Below the pieces are notes generated by a model. It saw nothing but the letters and a program-made list of their open reading frames with translations. It did no database searches and was not told the origin of the DNA. 64,000 bases of DNA, taken from contig NC_026479.1 in NCBI RefSeq assembly GCF_000328475.2, positions 248,001-312,000 on the forward strand, read 5' to 3'. Shown one piece after another: positions 46,847 through 57,608 of the stretch. Source of the DNA: Mycosarcoma maydis. Lineage: Eukaryota > Basidiomycota > Ustilaginomycetes > Ustilaginales. The position numbers and the translations under genes were made by a program. Within the stretch, counting starts at the first letter, position 1, and each line of letters opens with the position of its first letter.

Positions 46847-49555
46847 TCAGTCCTCCAACGCGCCGCAACGAGCCAAGATTGCCGTCAACTTGTCTTTGTC
46901 ATTCACCTCGAAATGGCTCGAGATGATGTCGGAAACGTTGATGTTCTCTAGTCCTGGCACGTCGTCGATCGCACGGCTACCAGCAACGCGTGGCAGTTTG
47001 CCCGCCCTCAACTCTTCCACCGATACTCCGGACCCTAGCCAGGCGGCGATACCGCAAACCATGTCCTTGGACGAAAATACATTGACAAAGCGACGCTGCA
47101 CGATGGTTCGAACCTTGCGCAGTGTCGCGTTGGACGGAACAATGGGTGCCGAGATGAGAAATACCGAATCGACCAGATGCGACGTGGTCTCGGGCTCCTT
47201 GGCAAGCTCGGTGAGCGCGGTCAAGATGGTTGCTGCTCCCAATGAGGTGCCGATCAGCACAACGGGCCGATGACCCTGCACCTCGTTTCGCAGCGTCTCA
47301 GCAAGGATCAGTCCCGCCTTGTGTGCTTTCGTCTTGGCACGAACAAAGACGCCGTCAAGCGTAGCTGATGCCGCGTTGAACATGCTCATCGGTAGCGTGA
47401 TGGCCGCTATACCGGCAAGCGCCGTCTTCTTAACCACCTCCTCTGCTGCCTTGGTGCCGCCTGTTCGAATGAGATTATCGAGCATGTAAGAACGCAACCC
47501 TTGACCCGCTTCTTTCATCATTTCCGCCTCGCACTCGATCGCAAACGCATCCCGATTGTCTTTGGCGCCCTCAAAGATGTAAGTCCATGGTACGACCTGC
47601 TGTTCGGTTTCGAGGATGAGTCCACTGCAGCAGATGGTCGCATGCAGGCTCGGAATCGCAATACCTGCTTTGCGTGCTTCGGTGGCCAATTCGGCAAACG
47701 AAAAAGACGACACTCCTCGCAGACGTCGCTCAACGCGATAACCCGCAAGACCGCCGCCACCCAAACCGAACAAAGTTCCGAGCATGATGATGCCTCCAGA
47801 AGTCGCGAGAAAAGAAACGCCGGTGAGCCCGACCAGTGCAGGTGCAATCAGCGGAGCGGCCAGACCGCCAGTCAACCCGATGACGAGCCCTCCAGCGATA
47901 AAGCCGCCTCCCATGGCAGCCCACTTGCCCCACGTCCCCTTTTCGCGCTCGCGCTCCACCACCGTTCCAGAGTGCTGGTTCATGTACTCGGAGCGCTGTG
48001 ATGGCTGTGTGACTGAGCCGGTTTGTGCATCGAGCGAGGCACCCGCCGGAAGTTGCTCGACGATGCCCTTGCCATTCTTGGACACCGATGCTCTATCACC
48101 CTCGCTCATGATGAAGTAGATCGTCTGGGCCATGACTTTCTCAGCCATCCATACTTGTCGCGCAGAGATGCCCATAGCGGTAGAGGCAACGAAGATCAAC
48201 GATCTCGCTCGAGCATCATAGTGACATACTTCGTTGGGCTTGACCGGCTGCTTGGCACCTTTATCGGCAGGACTGGGTGCGGCACGCTTTGTAGAAGCTT
48301 GGGACTGTGTGTTTATCAGATCCCTGCTTGCGGAAGAGAGCTTGCTCCATCCAGACAAAGTGCCCGCCTTGAGGGAGGTCAATGCATTCTTGGATGCATC
48401 CCCAATCAAACGCCCTGTCTCGGTCATCGGCTTCATGGCATCGTCGGTCGTATTTACTCGAGCGACAGTTGAAGATGGCACAGGTGCTGTTGGCGTTTCG
48501 ATTTCTTGTGGCCCGGATGCAGCTGATGTCAGCTTCTGTTGGCCCTCTGGGCTTTCCGATGGCGAGGACACGTCAGGCTTAACTTTGCCCTTTGAGCTTT
48601 GCGATCCGGACCGAGGCAGGTCAAGCTCGGTCTCTCCGAAGAGAAAGTCTTGCTCAAAGACAGTGGATGTGCCGTCCTGAGCTCGAAATTGACCCAATCC
48701 AAGAGCGATCAGCAACAATTCGTGGGCGACCTCGATGTCTTGGCCGGATTCCGGATCGAGAGCGCCTTGCATGCGTTTTGGGGGTGTAAACGCTAACGTG
48801 TCCTGCGAGAGGGTGCGAGCTCTATGCTGGCGGTTGAGCTCAGCGCTGGTTGAGTTCGATGTTGTCGCAGCATCCGTTTGGCCTCGGAGGTAGTCTGGAA
48901 GCTCTTGGGCATCTTGATCGTACGCAAAGCCCTCGAAGCCATGATCAGACAAGGGGGAAGCGGACGACTTCAGGTAAAGACTCTCGAGGGAAGCTGTGGT
49001 ATCGGCGAGCTGGTCCTTCTGAGCGCCTGTATGTAGGCCTTGTGGCGCCTTTTCTGGGTCTGTGCCATTGACAAGATCGCACTTTTTGGCATCATCGATG
49101 CCCTTGATGGGGAGATCGAGGTTAGGAAAGCGGCGAGCGTGGTCTGAGCCCGACTCTAACGCTGGTTCGTTCGCGCAGATGGGATCTTGCGTATCTGCGT
49201 GTTCAAGACGACCTCGGGCAGCAGAAAGCACATCATCAAGACTGATGGGATCTGGTGGGAGCGAATCCTCTACAACGCCGAGATGCTGACAGGTTGCCGT
49301 GAGAAACTTTTGGCCGTAATCGGACCATTCCTGCGCCACAGAGTACGCCGCAGTGCCAGAAGCCGATGGGAGCTTCGATGATCCAAGTGTGCCAACCAGG
49401 TAGGTAGCACGTTCTACATGGCGTCGGACAGCATACTTGATCGAGATACAGGTTGCAAGTCGAAGATGCGGCGACCACTTTGGCGAATATGATTGCAAGG
49501 AAGACAGATCCAGCGACGATGTGGTTGCTTGGACGCGATCTTTCCTAGAGAACAT
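46847..49555 (-). CDS. DUF726/TMCO4-type membrane-associated alpha/beta hydrolase
   Basis: The ATG at 49555 is used (902 aa); further upstream the frame has only a GTG. The N-terminal half is Ser/Glu-rich and variable. A Gly-rich hydrophobic pair of segments follows (GGFIAGGLVIGLTGGLAAPLIAPALVGL; ATSGGIIMLGTLFGLGGGGLAGY), then the hydrolase part: HATICCSGLILETEQQVVPWTYIFEG, a MSMFNAASATLDGVFVRAKTKAHKAG helix, the nucleophile elbow VLIGTSLGAATI (Ser about 771) and VFLISAPIVPSN. This matches the DUF726/TMCO4 family (yeast Mil1/YFL034W). Yeast Mil1 is linked to Golgi vesicle traffic; a lipase function is only suggested by the fold. A stretch after VDGTVF is less conserved. Confidence 0.88.
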   Translation of the reverse strand: MFSRKDRVQATTSSLDLSSLQSYSPKWSPHLRLATCISIKYAVRRHVERATYLVGTLGSSKLPSASGTAAYSVAQEWSDYGQKFLTATCQHLGVVEDSLPPDPISLDDVLSAARGRLEHADTQDPICANEPALESGSDHARRFPNLDLPIKGIDDAKKCDLVNGTDPEKAPQGLHTGAQKDQLADTTASLESLYLKSSASPLSDHGFEGFAYDQDAQELPDYLRGQTDAATTSNSTSAELNRQHRARTLSQDTLAFTPPKRMQGALDPESGQDIEVAHELLLIALGLGQFRAQDGTSTVFEQDFLFGETELDLPRSGSQSSKGKVKPDVSSPSESPEGQQKLTSAASGPQEIETPTAPVPSSTVARVNTTDDAMKPMTETGRLIGDASKNALTSLKAGTLSGWSKLSSASRDLINTQSQASTKRAAPSPADKGAKQPVKPNEVCHYDARARSLIFVASTAMGISARQVWMAEKVMAQTIYFIMSEGDRASVSKNGKGIVEQLPAGASLDAQTGSVTQPSQRSEYMNQHSGTVVEREREKGTWGKWAAMGGGFIAGGLVIGLTGGLAAPLIAPALVGLTGVSFLATSGGIIMLGTLFGLGGGGLAGYRVERRLRGVSSFSFAELATEARKAGIAIPSLHATICCSGLILETEQQVVPWTYIFEGAKDNRDAFAIECEAEMMKEAGQGLRSYMLDNLIRTGGTKAAEEVVKKTALAGIAAITLPMSMFNAASATLDGVFVRAKTKAHKAGLILAETLRNEVQGHRPVVLIGTSLGAATILTALTELAKEPETTSHLVDSVFLISAPIVPSNATLRKVRTIVQRRFVNVFSSKDMVCGIAAWLGSGVSVEELRAGKLPRVAGSRAIDDVPGLENINVSDIISSHFEVNDKDKLTAILARCGALED

Positions 49556-50088
49556 GCTGCAGGAGGGCGATGAGCCGGTTCGACCTGATCGTTTGTATGA
49601 CACTACAGCATCTGCTGGAGTCGGATGCGAATATGAAAGCTATCGAGCTTGTCAAGGGTGAGTAAGAAGTTGGTGCTAAGTTAGCTCACGCGAGAAAACA
49701 GCTTTTGTAGCTATCCGTGGTCCAAGCGCGATCCGATTGAAAGCGGCGCGTATGCATGCTTGCATGCATCACGCATGCTGCGCCAAAAAACTCCGTGCTC
49801 CGTGCTCGTAACTCACAACTCCAAATCCACGATCTGTCATTAACTATCACGTAAGTTATGATTGACGTATTCGCATGATTTTCGATTCTGTGATTCACGA
49901 ATCGTGATTGTGCTCGGCGCACCAACTACCCTAATCACGAATCTTATCACGGTAACACCTTCAGAGCCCCAAGTTGAACTGGCCGCTATTCAAGGTGTTT
50001 GCACATCAGTAGAGCCAGTGCATGCAAAGTCTGGCACAGGTGCAGGACATTAATGAGAGAGATCGGATCCGTCATAGTGAGATTGTGG
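49556..50088. other. Intergenic region, nucleotidyltransferase 3' side / DUF726 promoter
   Basis: About 530 bp between two genes on the same strand. TCGTGA-family motifs lie at 49887-49907 (ATTCACGAATCGTGATT) and 49931-49945. No gene seen. Confidence 0.6.
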
Positions 50089-52953
50089 CTACGAGTCAGC
50101 ACCGTGAGCGCCTCGTGCCAGGCGCAAAGCAACGAGATCAATGTCTTCTGACTCGGAAGAGGCATCTGTCTCTGAAGAGGCTTCTGTCTTGGCAGAATAA
50201 GTGGGACCGTGATCCGCTCTTCCAGTATAAGCCTGCTTCGTTGTATCGGCATGCATGGGTCCAGCTCTGGGTGGTGCTGGCGCTGTCGACGACGCTGGTG
50301 AATTCCACATGTCGACAAAGCTCGGATCGTTCTTCATTCCGGCACCGAAGGCGGCACTGTGACTACCGCCGATGCTACTGCCGCTCCCGTTGTTTGGATA
50401 TGAGCGCCAGTTATGAGAGGGCTGCTGGTTCCTCGATCCCATCGACTCATGTGAACCTAAAGCTTCGATCTTGTCTGCCCGTCTGGCCATATCCTCCCGT
50501 AGCCTATGCGCTTCTTTGACCTCAGATCTACGAGCTTTTGCTTGCTTCCTCTTCTCCTTGTACCGGTCTTTCGCAGCTTGTTTGGCGGATTCGCGCGCCT
50601 GCGCTTCTGCTTTCTCCTGCAGTCGCCACAGCTCCACCGCTCCGATGTCAGTGCCTCTTTCACCGGGCCCCGATGTAGCATTCGCATCGAGACGTGCACT
50701 GCCGTGATTGCAGAGGTCGAGGATGAGCGGTGCGTCCTTCAGTCGTTGCCTTGGAGCGTCACTCGCATCGTGTTCCTTGTGTAGGCCAAGGTAATCAGCA
50801 GCGCTCTGCATCGTGTTTTGCCACCTTTCGATCGCGGCAGCCTTGATGTTTCGCGACGTGTTGCGGTCAATGATGAAAGGATCTTGCACTACCAACTCTT
50901 CATCCGCCCAAATATCTATCTGCTCCTCGCGAAGGCCAACACGGGCGTCGTGGTCTCGGGAAGCAGCACCAAAAGAATCTCGAGACCTATCGGAACCGAT
51001 TCTGTCGCGTTCGGCACCGCCATCCTCGCTGGTTGAGTCAACGAGGATGACTTGTCTTGCAAGTGGAGCCTTCTTTCGTTGCAGTGGAGATCCGTTGACC
51101 ACAGACACAACTTGTGTGCGTCGGTCAAACTGCATATAGAATCGGATGAAAGATACTAGCATCCTGCCTAGCAAGCGATCCATCTTGGACACGGTCTTTA
51201 ATTCAGGGCCAACAGCAGCAAGTCCGGGTATTTGCCTTTTCTGCAGGCTCAGATCAGGATGGTTTGTCGCGAACGTGACGTCGTACTTTTTCGGTGGCGA
51301 CGGCTCTTCGACGACACGTTGTCGTGTATTCTTGCCGCGTCCCAGTCGTCTGACGCGTGAATAGAGAAAACTGGGTCGGATGTTGAGGGTAGTCAGGAGA
51401 ACTGGGCTCTGCAAATTTGGCAGCACGCCTTCAATTTGGAGTACCTGTAACGCCATCAGAGCGATCGTGTAGCTGCTGAATGTCATGAATCCGCCCTTGC
51501 CCGATGGATCGTTGAGATCACTACGCGAGTACCAGTGCTTGAGGAAAAAGATGAGCGGACGCACGATCAAAGGCTGCAGATCGGCGTAGGCTTGGATGAG
51601 CTGCGAGTTGAAGAGGCCAAATCGCTCGTTGATGTTGATATCCGCGGGTATGTTGAACTTGCGATGGACCATCTTGACGATGGGTACATGGGCACCACTG
51701 ATGGGGACGATGTTGCGGAACTTGGCCGAGTTACGGACGGCTTTGGCGATCTGGCTGGTGCTGTACCACTCTGGCATGCCGTCCGTATGACGAACAATTT
51801 GTTTGGAAACTCGACGCAGCTCTGGTGGTGTTCCAACGCCATATGGACGCGTAGGATCGAGCAAGACAAGGTCGAGATCCGAGGACTCGGTGATGAGGCC
51901 CGTCACGCTGGAGCCAAACGCCGCGACTTGGAGACCTTGACCAGGCCACTTGGCATTGATGGCGCACTGCACGTCGGCGATGACCTCGTTGCGTTGCGCC
52001 TGATCGGATGCGGGAGGGCGTGACTCTTCCCAGAAGCCTCTCATCTGGCGACCTAATGCTGTATAGAGATCCACTGTCTCACAAGATACATCTACGGCGA
52101 TGCTAGAAGAGGATGTGTTCGGAACAAAGAGCCACTTTCGGCAGGCGCTCCGATCCGCCTCGACACGTACACGCTCGCATTCCTTTTCGAGCTGAGTGGC
52201 TCGGACGCCATCATTAACCTGCTTCTGAACGTCCGACCTTCGCTGCATTTTGTCTTGTTCGCGCTGCTTGTTGCGACGATCTACTTCGGCAGTGTGGTGC
52301 GCGGCTTGTTCTTTTTCGAGCTGAAACGCGATCATACCTTCATCGACCTGCTTTTGAATCCGCAGTGTCCGCCGTGTTTTCTCCTCTTCTCTCAGTCTGT
52401 TCCGACGTTCAGCCTCTGCGAGTCGGTAAGCCGCCTCGCCCGTCTGCTGTTTTTCTCTCTGTGCGCTTTGAAGAGGCCCTTGGCGAGACCGGGTTTGATA
52501 CGTTGAAGGTGACAAGTGCGCGTGTGCAGAGGTGCTGGGGGAGTCTAAGTAGCCGTGCGGCACGTATGGGCCATCGTGGAGATTTGATTCCAGAGGAGAA
52601 TAAAGGTCGGCATATATGATGGCGTCGAGGTCGCGCTGAAAGAAAGCGCGGTTAGATGCAAACGCGAGCTTGCTGATGGGATCCAGCCCAGATATGGCTG
52701 GGCTTGGTACTTTTACATCCGTGTTCCGCTCTTCATAATTGGCATTGTCCAAATGAGCTCCGCTTCCGTGTGGGTTCGAGCCGGAAGCACGTCCTTCCAG
52801 TGCGCCCGAAAAGGCGTGGGATGCGCCAGCGTCTATGACGTGTGCATCTTCCCTGGAAAGTCTCGGTTCTGCGCGTGAGGGGGCAGTTTTTATCTGGTCA
52901 ACTGAGGTGACGGTGAACATAAGCACTAGATCGTCTAGTATTGAAGCCGACAT
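50089..52953 (-). CDS. Cid1-type non-canonical poly(A)/poly(U) polymerase
   Basis: The product is 954 residues. A charged coiled-coil stretch at about 175-270 contains a tandem duplication. The nucleotidyltransferase core follows: AAFGSSVTGLITESSDLDLVLLD with DLD at 359-361, the third Asp in FNIPADININ, then the PAP-associated domain (YADLQPLIVRPLIFFLKHWYSRSDLND, KGGFMTFSSYTIALMALQVLQ). Its usual NG..S/D end is replaced by a disordered insert before FLYSRVRRL. A coiled basic C-terminus (AKDRYKEKRKQAKARRSE) follows. The family adds A or U tails to RNAs (Cid1, TUTases, Gld2). The short Pol-beta core with a large helical N-terminus is typical of fungal Cid1-like proteins; specificity (A or U) cannot be told. 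Intron-free. Confidence 0.9.
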   Translation of the reverse strand: MSASILDDLVLMFTVTSVDQIKTAPSRAEPRLSREDAHVIDAGASHAFSGALEGRASGSNPHGSGAHLDNANYEERNTDVKVPSPAISGLDPISKLAFASNRAFFQRDLDAIIYADLYSPLESNLHDGPYVPHGYLDSPSTSAHAHLSPSTYQTRSRQGPLQSAQREKQQTGEAAYRLAEAERRNRLREEEKTRRTLRIQKQVDEGMIAFQLEKEQAAHHTAEVDRRNKQREQDKMQRRSDVQKQVNDGVRATQLEKECERVRVEADRSACRKWLFVPNTSSSSIAVDVSCETVDLYTALGRQMRGFWEESRPPASDQAQRNEVIADVQCAINAKWPGQGLQVAAFGSSVTGLITESSDLDLVLLDPTRPYGVGTPPELRRVSKQIVRHTDGMPEWYSTSQIAKAVRNSAKFRNIVPISGAHVPIVKMVHRKFNIPADININERFGLFNSQLIQAYADLQPLIVRPLIFFLKHWYSRSDLNDPSGKGGFMTFSSYTIALMALQVLQIEGVLPNLQSPVLLTTLNIRPSFLYSRVRRLGRGKNTRQRVVEEPSPPKKYDVTFATNHPDLSLQKRQIPGLAAVGPELKTVSKMDRLLGRMLVSFIRFYMQFDRRTQVVSVVNGSPLQRKKAPLARQVILVDSTSEDGGAERDRIGSDRSRDSFGAASRDHDARVGLREEQIDIWADEELVVQDPFIIDRNTSRNIKAAAIERWQNTMQSAADYLGLHKEHDASDAPRQRLKDAPLILDLCNHGSARLDANATSGPGERGTDIGAVELWRLQEKAEAQARESAKQAAKDRYKEKRKQAKARRSEVKEAHRLREDMARRADKIEALGSHESMGSRNQQPSHNWRSYPNNGSGSSIGGSHSAAFGAGMKNDPSFVDMWNSPASSTAPAPPRAGPMHADTTKQAYTGRADHGPTYSAKTEASSETDASSESEDIDLVALRLARGAHGADS

Positions 52954-53596
52954 GATGCGTGATCGATTTGTGATTTGTGCTCTGGTTTCGACGAGGCGCC
53001 TCTAGCGCAGATGATGTTTACGTTGCGGAACAATAGACAAGGGTGTCTATGCAGGTGGATGGAAGCATAACACGGTGTGCAGGTAGATCTTCTGGCTGCC
53101 GATTCCACCGCATACGACAGTAGTCAGAATAAGACGAGAGGGGTAGTCAAGGATCATTGATGATGGCCACACCGAAGGATGACGGCTGGACTGTATGGCG
53201 GGACGTGCAGAAACGACCTTGCCAGATCAGCGGTTTGTTGAGCTTGATTGTGCGTGCGCTTTTTCGTCCATGTGGCGGACTGGCGCGCGTCGTGACGTAT
53301 CACACAAATAATCCACGATCAGTTAACATACTCGTGACTATGTACAGAAAGAAACGTGAATCAGCTGGCTTGAAACAAAGTCCAAAAAGAAGGCAATGTA
53401 AACCAACCCAAAAAAGCGAGGGTTTTTTGGTATCCGAAAGCCGGACTTCCGTGTTCTAGTTGAAGTGTCTTTCTATAGAGCACGTACAGATTCTCGTCCT
53501 CACTGCCGCCATACCGTTCGGTGAAGTATACACCGGCGATTCAAAAAGCCCGCTGCTCTAAAGCTGCCTGCAGGTCGAAGCGAACGAAGCTGCATC
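52954..53596. other. Divergent intergenic region, nucleotidyltransferase/SUZ protein
   Basis: About 640 bp. Weak TCGTGA-type motifs lie near 52955-52978 and 53330-53341. Nothing else recognised. Confidence 0.6.
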
Positions 53597-54269
53597 ATGG
53601 GAGGTCGGGCTGAAGTGCACGAGATTGTTGCGACATCCAAGGGTAAGCACTCCAAGACACCCAGGGTTGCTCGGCAACGGCAACGGCAGCAGCGGGATGA
53701 TACAGTAGATGAATGGGATGCCGAAAGCAGTGATGACGACAGCAATACCGGAACAAAACAACAAGACGTGTTCAAGACTTCCAAGGACCAGTGGATCGAA
53801 GCGTAAGTCTATGCAACGTCCTTGCAACGCTCTCACCCGCTGAACAAGCAAACTGACACTCGTTGACACGGCCCACTATCACTCACTGACTCAACGTCGG
53901 ATGGAAAGTAATTCGCAGGCACCAGCTGCTGTGCCATTAGTTGCGTCTGCTCCCGGCCGCAGCCTCCCGGATGCCGCGTACGGACACTGCCTGCAGAGCA
54001 ACCCTGGCGCGCAAGCCCCAGCAGCTTTGCCGAGCAAAAGCGGCATCACAATAGCACGAGCACCACCACGCATTCTACAGCGTCCCAAAGAGGCGGCTCC
54101 GGGCATACGAAGCGATGGCGTGGCAGTCAATGCGTCGAAAGCAGGTTCTCAAGAACATAAGACAGTCGAGCAACGGCAACATGAGTATCGTCTAGCGCGC
54201 GAAAGGATTTTCGGTGCTCCATCCAAGCCAACTTCTTTTTCAAGCAAGAACAGCCTGTCGAGAAGCTGA
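53597..54269 (+). CDS. SUZ-domain protein (SZRD1-like), two exons
   Basis: Exons are 53597-53802 and 53909-54269 (188 aa). The 106-bp intron has a GTAAGT donor, a CACTGACTC branch site and an AAAG acceptor. The N-terminus is basic, then acidic (DEWDAESSDDDSN). Near the C-terminus, ITIARAPPRILQRP followed by TVEQRQHEYRLARERIFG is the SUZ RNA-binding motif, as in SZRD1 and R3H-SUZ proteins. The end is Ser-rich (SFSSKNSLSRS). Known SUZ domains bind RNA; nothing more precise is supported. The gene is small and split, so is easily missed. Confidence 0.85.
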
Positions 54270-55702
54270 GAATGTTTTCCATGCTAGAGCTTACCAGAGC
54301 CAATATACCCAAAGGCCTGACCAGTGCAGGAGTGCCACGAGCCGAATGTGTTGTGATGAAGCTGATGTCATGCTTCCAAAGCTCCGCAAGGCTGGACGGT
54401 ACGTACGAATCAGGCCCGAGTCCATCCGCCCAGTTGGCAACCCACAGTCGTCAGTCACGAGCGTACAGTGGGCGGTTTTATGAAAGTTGTTATATCGGCA
54501 AGCCTAGCCCACAAACAAACCTTTGAGAAACGCACGTTACCGGATCCCAGCGATTCGCTAACTTATTCGCGACGAATCTGAAGAGGTTGATCCCACGCTC
54601 TCGGCCAAGACGTAACCTAGAGGCGCTGAGGCTTCTTGGGCTTATTCTATTTTTCTCGGACCCGACATGCCAGTCACAAGTGTGCCAATCGATTTGAGCC
54701 ACAGCAGCCTGACAGTTCCGGTCAGTTCCATCTGAGAATCGAAGCAGACGGATTTCAAATCGTGAATCCATAAATGCACAAGAGAAATACAAATTCCACG
54801 CATTCGATTGTATTCAAGATTCACGTCGGGTAAGGTTGCACCAGGCCGATTCGCTTGGGCGCCGTGGCTAGCGCATGGAAGTTCCAGGAGAATTTTGTAC
54901 TATTCTCGGGGTTCAACCTCATAGACATTCAAAGACAGTGAATGTATGGAGCAGAGCACCGCGAAGAATCACAAATGCCGTATGCACTGACGACACAACC
55001 AGAAGAGAACGTTGATGGACACGGCAGCGCTGAGGAATCGGGCGCGGTCAATGCGGTGCAGGCTTGGATATGCCATGGCCCGATCGCGGCGCCTGGCTGC
55101 GTTTCTGTACCGCATGTGAGAGCGGGCTTTGACAGCTTTGGAGATTGACGGCGGGCGGCGACTTCTGCGTTGGTCAGTTTCGAAACTTTCGGCGGGCGCT
55201 ACGAGGGCCAAGAGTCACACAGTCGGGCGGGTGTTTCTGCCGGTCGATGTTGAAGCTGAGAGCAAAAGGCCAGCAAAGGCCAGCAAAGGCCAGCTTGGCA
55301 CACACTTTCAAATTTGGTGGATTCGAAATTTTCCACTGGCTTGCTCCGGTCCTTTCCTATCCTGTCCTCGATCTTTGGAGCAAGCAGGCACTCAGCCAGT
55401 GTATGTGTTTCTTTCATTTTTCTTCCTCTGGCTCGAATTTTTTCCCTCTTTGTCACTCTTCTTCCGGCCGCGCTATTGGAGCTGTTACTGGAGCTGTTGG
55501 TCTGAGAGCATCGCGCAATCCGTGTGCTTCCACCAATCATTCGTCGCATCTTTGGCGCTCGCTTTGGCCCACTCTTTGGATGAGCGCTCGCCCTCTTTCC
55601 CTCGTCGCCGGTGCAAAATCCCTAGAAAAATACCTTTCTTCATCGGCAGCTTCCCTTCCAACCTTCTCCCACCTACCTACCACCTCTCACAAAGTAGTAC
55701 AG
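54270..55702. promoter_or_regulatory. Upstream region and leader of the ADP/ATP carrier gene
   Basis: About 1.4 kb. Pyrimidine-rich tracts (55335-55480, 55580-55690) suit the promoter and transcribed leader of a strongly expressed gene. A 10-bp repeat (CAGCAAAGGC, about three copies) lies at 55271-55293. TCGTGA-type motifs are present at 54445-54460, 54758-54768 and 54821. Overlapping open frames at 55129-55993 read through the leader and the intron and do not look like protein. Confidence 0.55.
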
Positions 55703-56188
55703 GTAAGCATCTCCTCCGCCGTTTCGCAGCCATCGAGGGCTTCATGCTTCCTGATGGTCAAGACAATCACAACACACCCTTCCGCTCCACTATCTGATGC
55801 GGTTTCGTCACCATCAGTTGCACGGCCAACTGGCATGGTCCATGCATGCACTAGCCAATTCTTGAATCACTCTCGTGGTTCATATTTTGCTACATATGTT
55901 CATGAAGATCATAGCATAGCGTCGCTTGCCATCGATGATCTGCTCTTTGCTATTTTCGATCGGCTTATCTTGCGTCGCACTGATGATCGGTGAAGCCAAA
56001 GTGTTTCGGCGTTTTGCAAAACCGAAAGCCTTTTTACGTTTCTGCTCCGTGCTGAGACGTAAGAATGTCATTGTCGTTTGCCCAAGGATAAAATGGAACG
56101 CGCTCATTGTCTGCTCTATATCACCGCTAATAGTAACTGACATTTTTTTTCACCATCTATACTATTCTTTTTTTACCTCAACTCTCAG
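55703..56188 (+). other. Probable 5'UTR intron of the ADP/ATP carrier gene
   Basis: A GTAAGC donor after ACAG (55703), a TAACTGACA branch site near 56133-56141, a long T-run, and a CTCTCAG acceptor ending at 56188 define a 486-bp intron six bases before the ATG. It contains no AAC coding sequence. The call rests on splice signals only. Confidence 0.6.
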
Positions 56189-56193
56189 TCAAA

Positions 56194-57147
56194 ATGGGTA
56201 CCGTTGCCGACCCCGCTAAGACTAAGAAGACCGTCAGTGGCTTCGCCACTGATTTCCTCATGGGTGGTGTTTCCGCCGCCGTCTCCAAGACGGCTGCCGC
56301 CCCCATCGAGCGTGTCAAGCTTCTCATCCAGAACCAGGACGAGATGATCAAGCAGGGCCGTCTCGCCGCCCCCTACAAGGGCATTGGCGACTGCTTCGTC
56401 CGCACCTACCAGCAGGAGGGTCTCGTCTCGCTCTGGCGTGGTAACACCGCTAACGTCATTCGTTACTTCCCCACTCAGGCTCTTAACTTCGCCTTCAAGG
56501 ACTTCTTCAAGTCCCTCTTCGCCGTCCCCAAGACTGCTCCTTACTGGAAGTCGCTCTCGGCCAACCTTGCCTCCGGTGGTGCTGCCGGTGCCTCGTCGCT
56601 CCTCTTTGTTTACTCGCTTGACTACGCCCGTACCCGTCTTGCCAACGATGCCAAGTCGGCTGCTAAGGGTGGAGGAGACCGTCAGTTCAACGGTCTCGTC
56701 GACGTTTACCGCAAGACCATTGCCTCGGACGGTATCGCTGGTCTCTACCGTGGTTTCGTTCCCTCGGTTGTCGGTATCGTTGTCTACCGTGGTCTCTACT
56801 TCGGCATGTACGACTCGCTTAAGCCCGTTCTGCTTACTGGTAACCTCTCGAACAACTTCCTTGCCTCGTTCTTGCTCGGCTGGGGTGTTACCACTGGTGC
56901 TGGTCTTGCTTCTTACCCTCTCGACACCATCCGACGACGAATGATGATGACCTCGGGTGGCAAGGTCCACTACAAGAACATGTTCGATGCCGGTCGCTCC
57001 ATCATTGCCGCCGAGGGTGTCTCGTCGCTCTTCAAGGGTGCCGGTGCCAACATTCTCCGTGGTATCGCCGGTGCCGGTGTGCTCTCTGGTTACGACAAGC
57101 TCCAGGAGCTCATGTTCGGCAAGGTCTACAAGGGTGGTTCCGGTTAA
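56194..57147 (+). CDS. AAC: Mitochondrial ADP/ATP carrier
   Basis: The product is 317 residues. Three mitochondrial-carrier repeats are evident (each P-x-[DE]-x-x-[RK], for example [14 protein letters not shown], YPLDTI), and the AAC-specific RRRMMM stands at residues 247-252. Segments such as [32 protein letters not shown] and [18 protein letters not shown] are near-identical to known fungal AACs. The carrier exchanges cytosolic ADP for matrix ATP across the inner membrane. Codon use is extreme: almost all codons end in C or T (GCC, CTC, TCG, GTC, CGT), unlike all neighbours, which indicates very high expression. No intron is in the coding part; one probably lies in the leader. Confidence 0.98.
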   Translation: MGTVADPAKTKKTVSGFATDFLMGGVSAAVSKTAAAPIERVKLLIQNQDEMIKQGRLAAPYKGIGDCFVRTYQQEGLVSLWRGNTANVIRYFPTQALNFAFKDFFKSLFAVPKTAPYWKSLSANLASGGAAGASSLLFVYSLDYARTRLANDAKSAAKGGGDRQFNGLVDVYRKTIASDGIAGLYRGFVPSVVGIVVYRGLYFGMYDSLKPVLLTGNLSNNFLASFLLGWGVTTGAGLASYPLDTIRRRMMMTSGGKVHYKNMFDAGRSIIAAEGVSSLFKGAGANILRGIAGAGVLSGYDKLQELMFGKVYKGGSG

Positions 57148-57608
57148 ACGGTCTGGACCTTTCCTGTCCTTTTGCGCTAGTCCTCTGTTCTGTGTCGATG
57201 TCGCCGGTGTCAGCCAGCGACCTTCACGGAATAAAAATTCAGTTTCTAGATCTGATCCAATCTTCTTTGCGTCGTTTGACCACTAGCTGTGCGTGAGCTG
57301 TCTCTAATGTTGCCTGGATAAGTGATTCTAGAATGGCGAGTATGCGTTAGCAGCAGTGACAAGCACGAAGCACGAAGGACGAAGAGGAGCATAGAACTTG
57401 GAGCTGTGAGCATGTGCTGTGGCTGTTAGAGCGACACGAGGGCGCGTAAAGTGGAGTCGTGAGTTTGTCGCGTGGGTTCAGCCTGAGCGTGTATGTGTGT
57501 GTGTGTTTTGGCGCGTGTTGAAATTTGGCGCGATCCTCGAGCTTGGGTTGGTAGTTGAGTCACTCTTCTGCGCTCGACCTGCTCTCTTCCATCATATCGC
57601 GCGCCACA
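57148..57608. other. Intergenic region AAC/Rfc5
   Basis: About 460 bp. The AAC 3'UTR and the Rfc5 promoter. A GT-rich stretch lies at 57488-57506. No gene seen. Confidence 0.6.

Noticed and set aside
49555..49603. Upstream start of the DUF726 protein at 49603
   Set aside because: It is a GTG codon; the ATG at 49555 is used.
54835..54920. Possible tRNA: A-box-like TGGCTAGCGCATGG and B-box-like GGTTCAACC with a hairpin between
   Set aside because: The acceptor stem cannot be closed, and the hairpin loop is not the seven-base anticodon loop.
55129..55993. Overlapping open frames of 222 and 282 codons before the ADP/ATP carrier
   Set aside because: They run through pyrimidine-rich leader and the probable intron and show no domain; treated as leader sequence.
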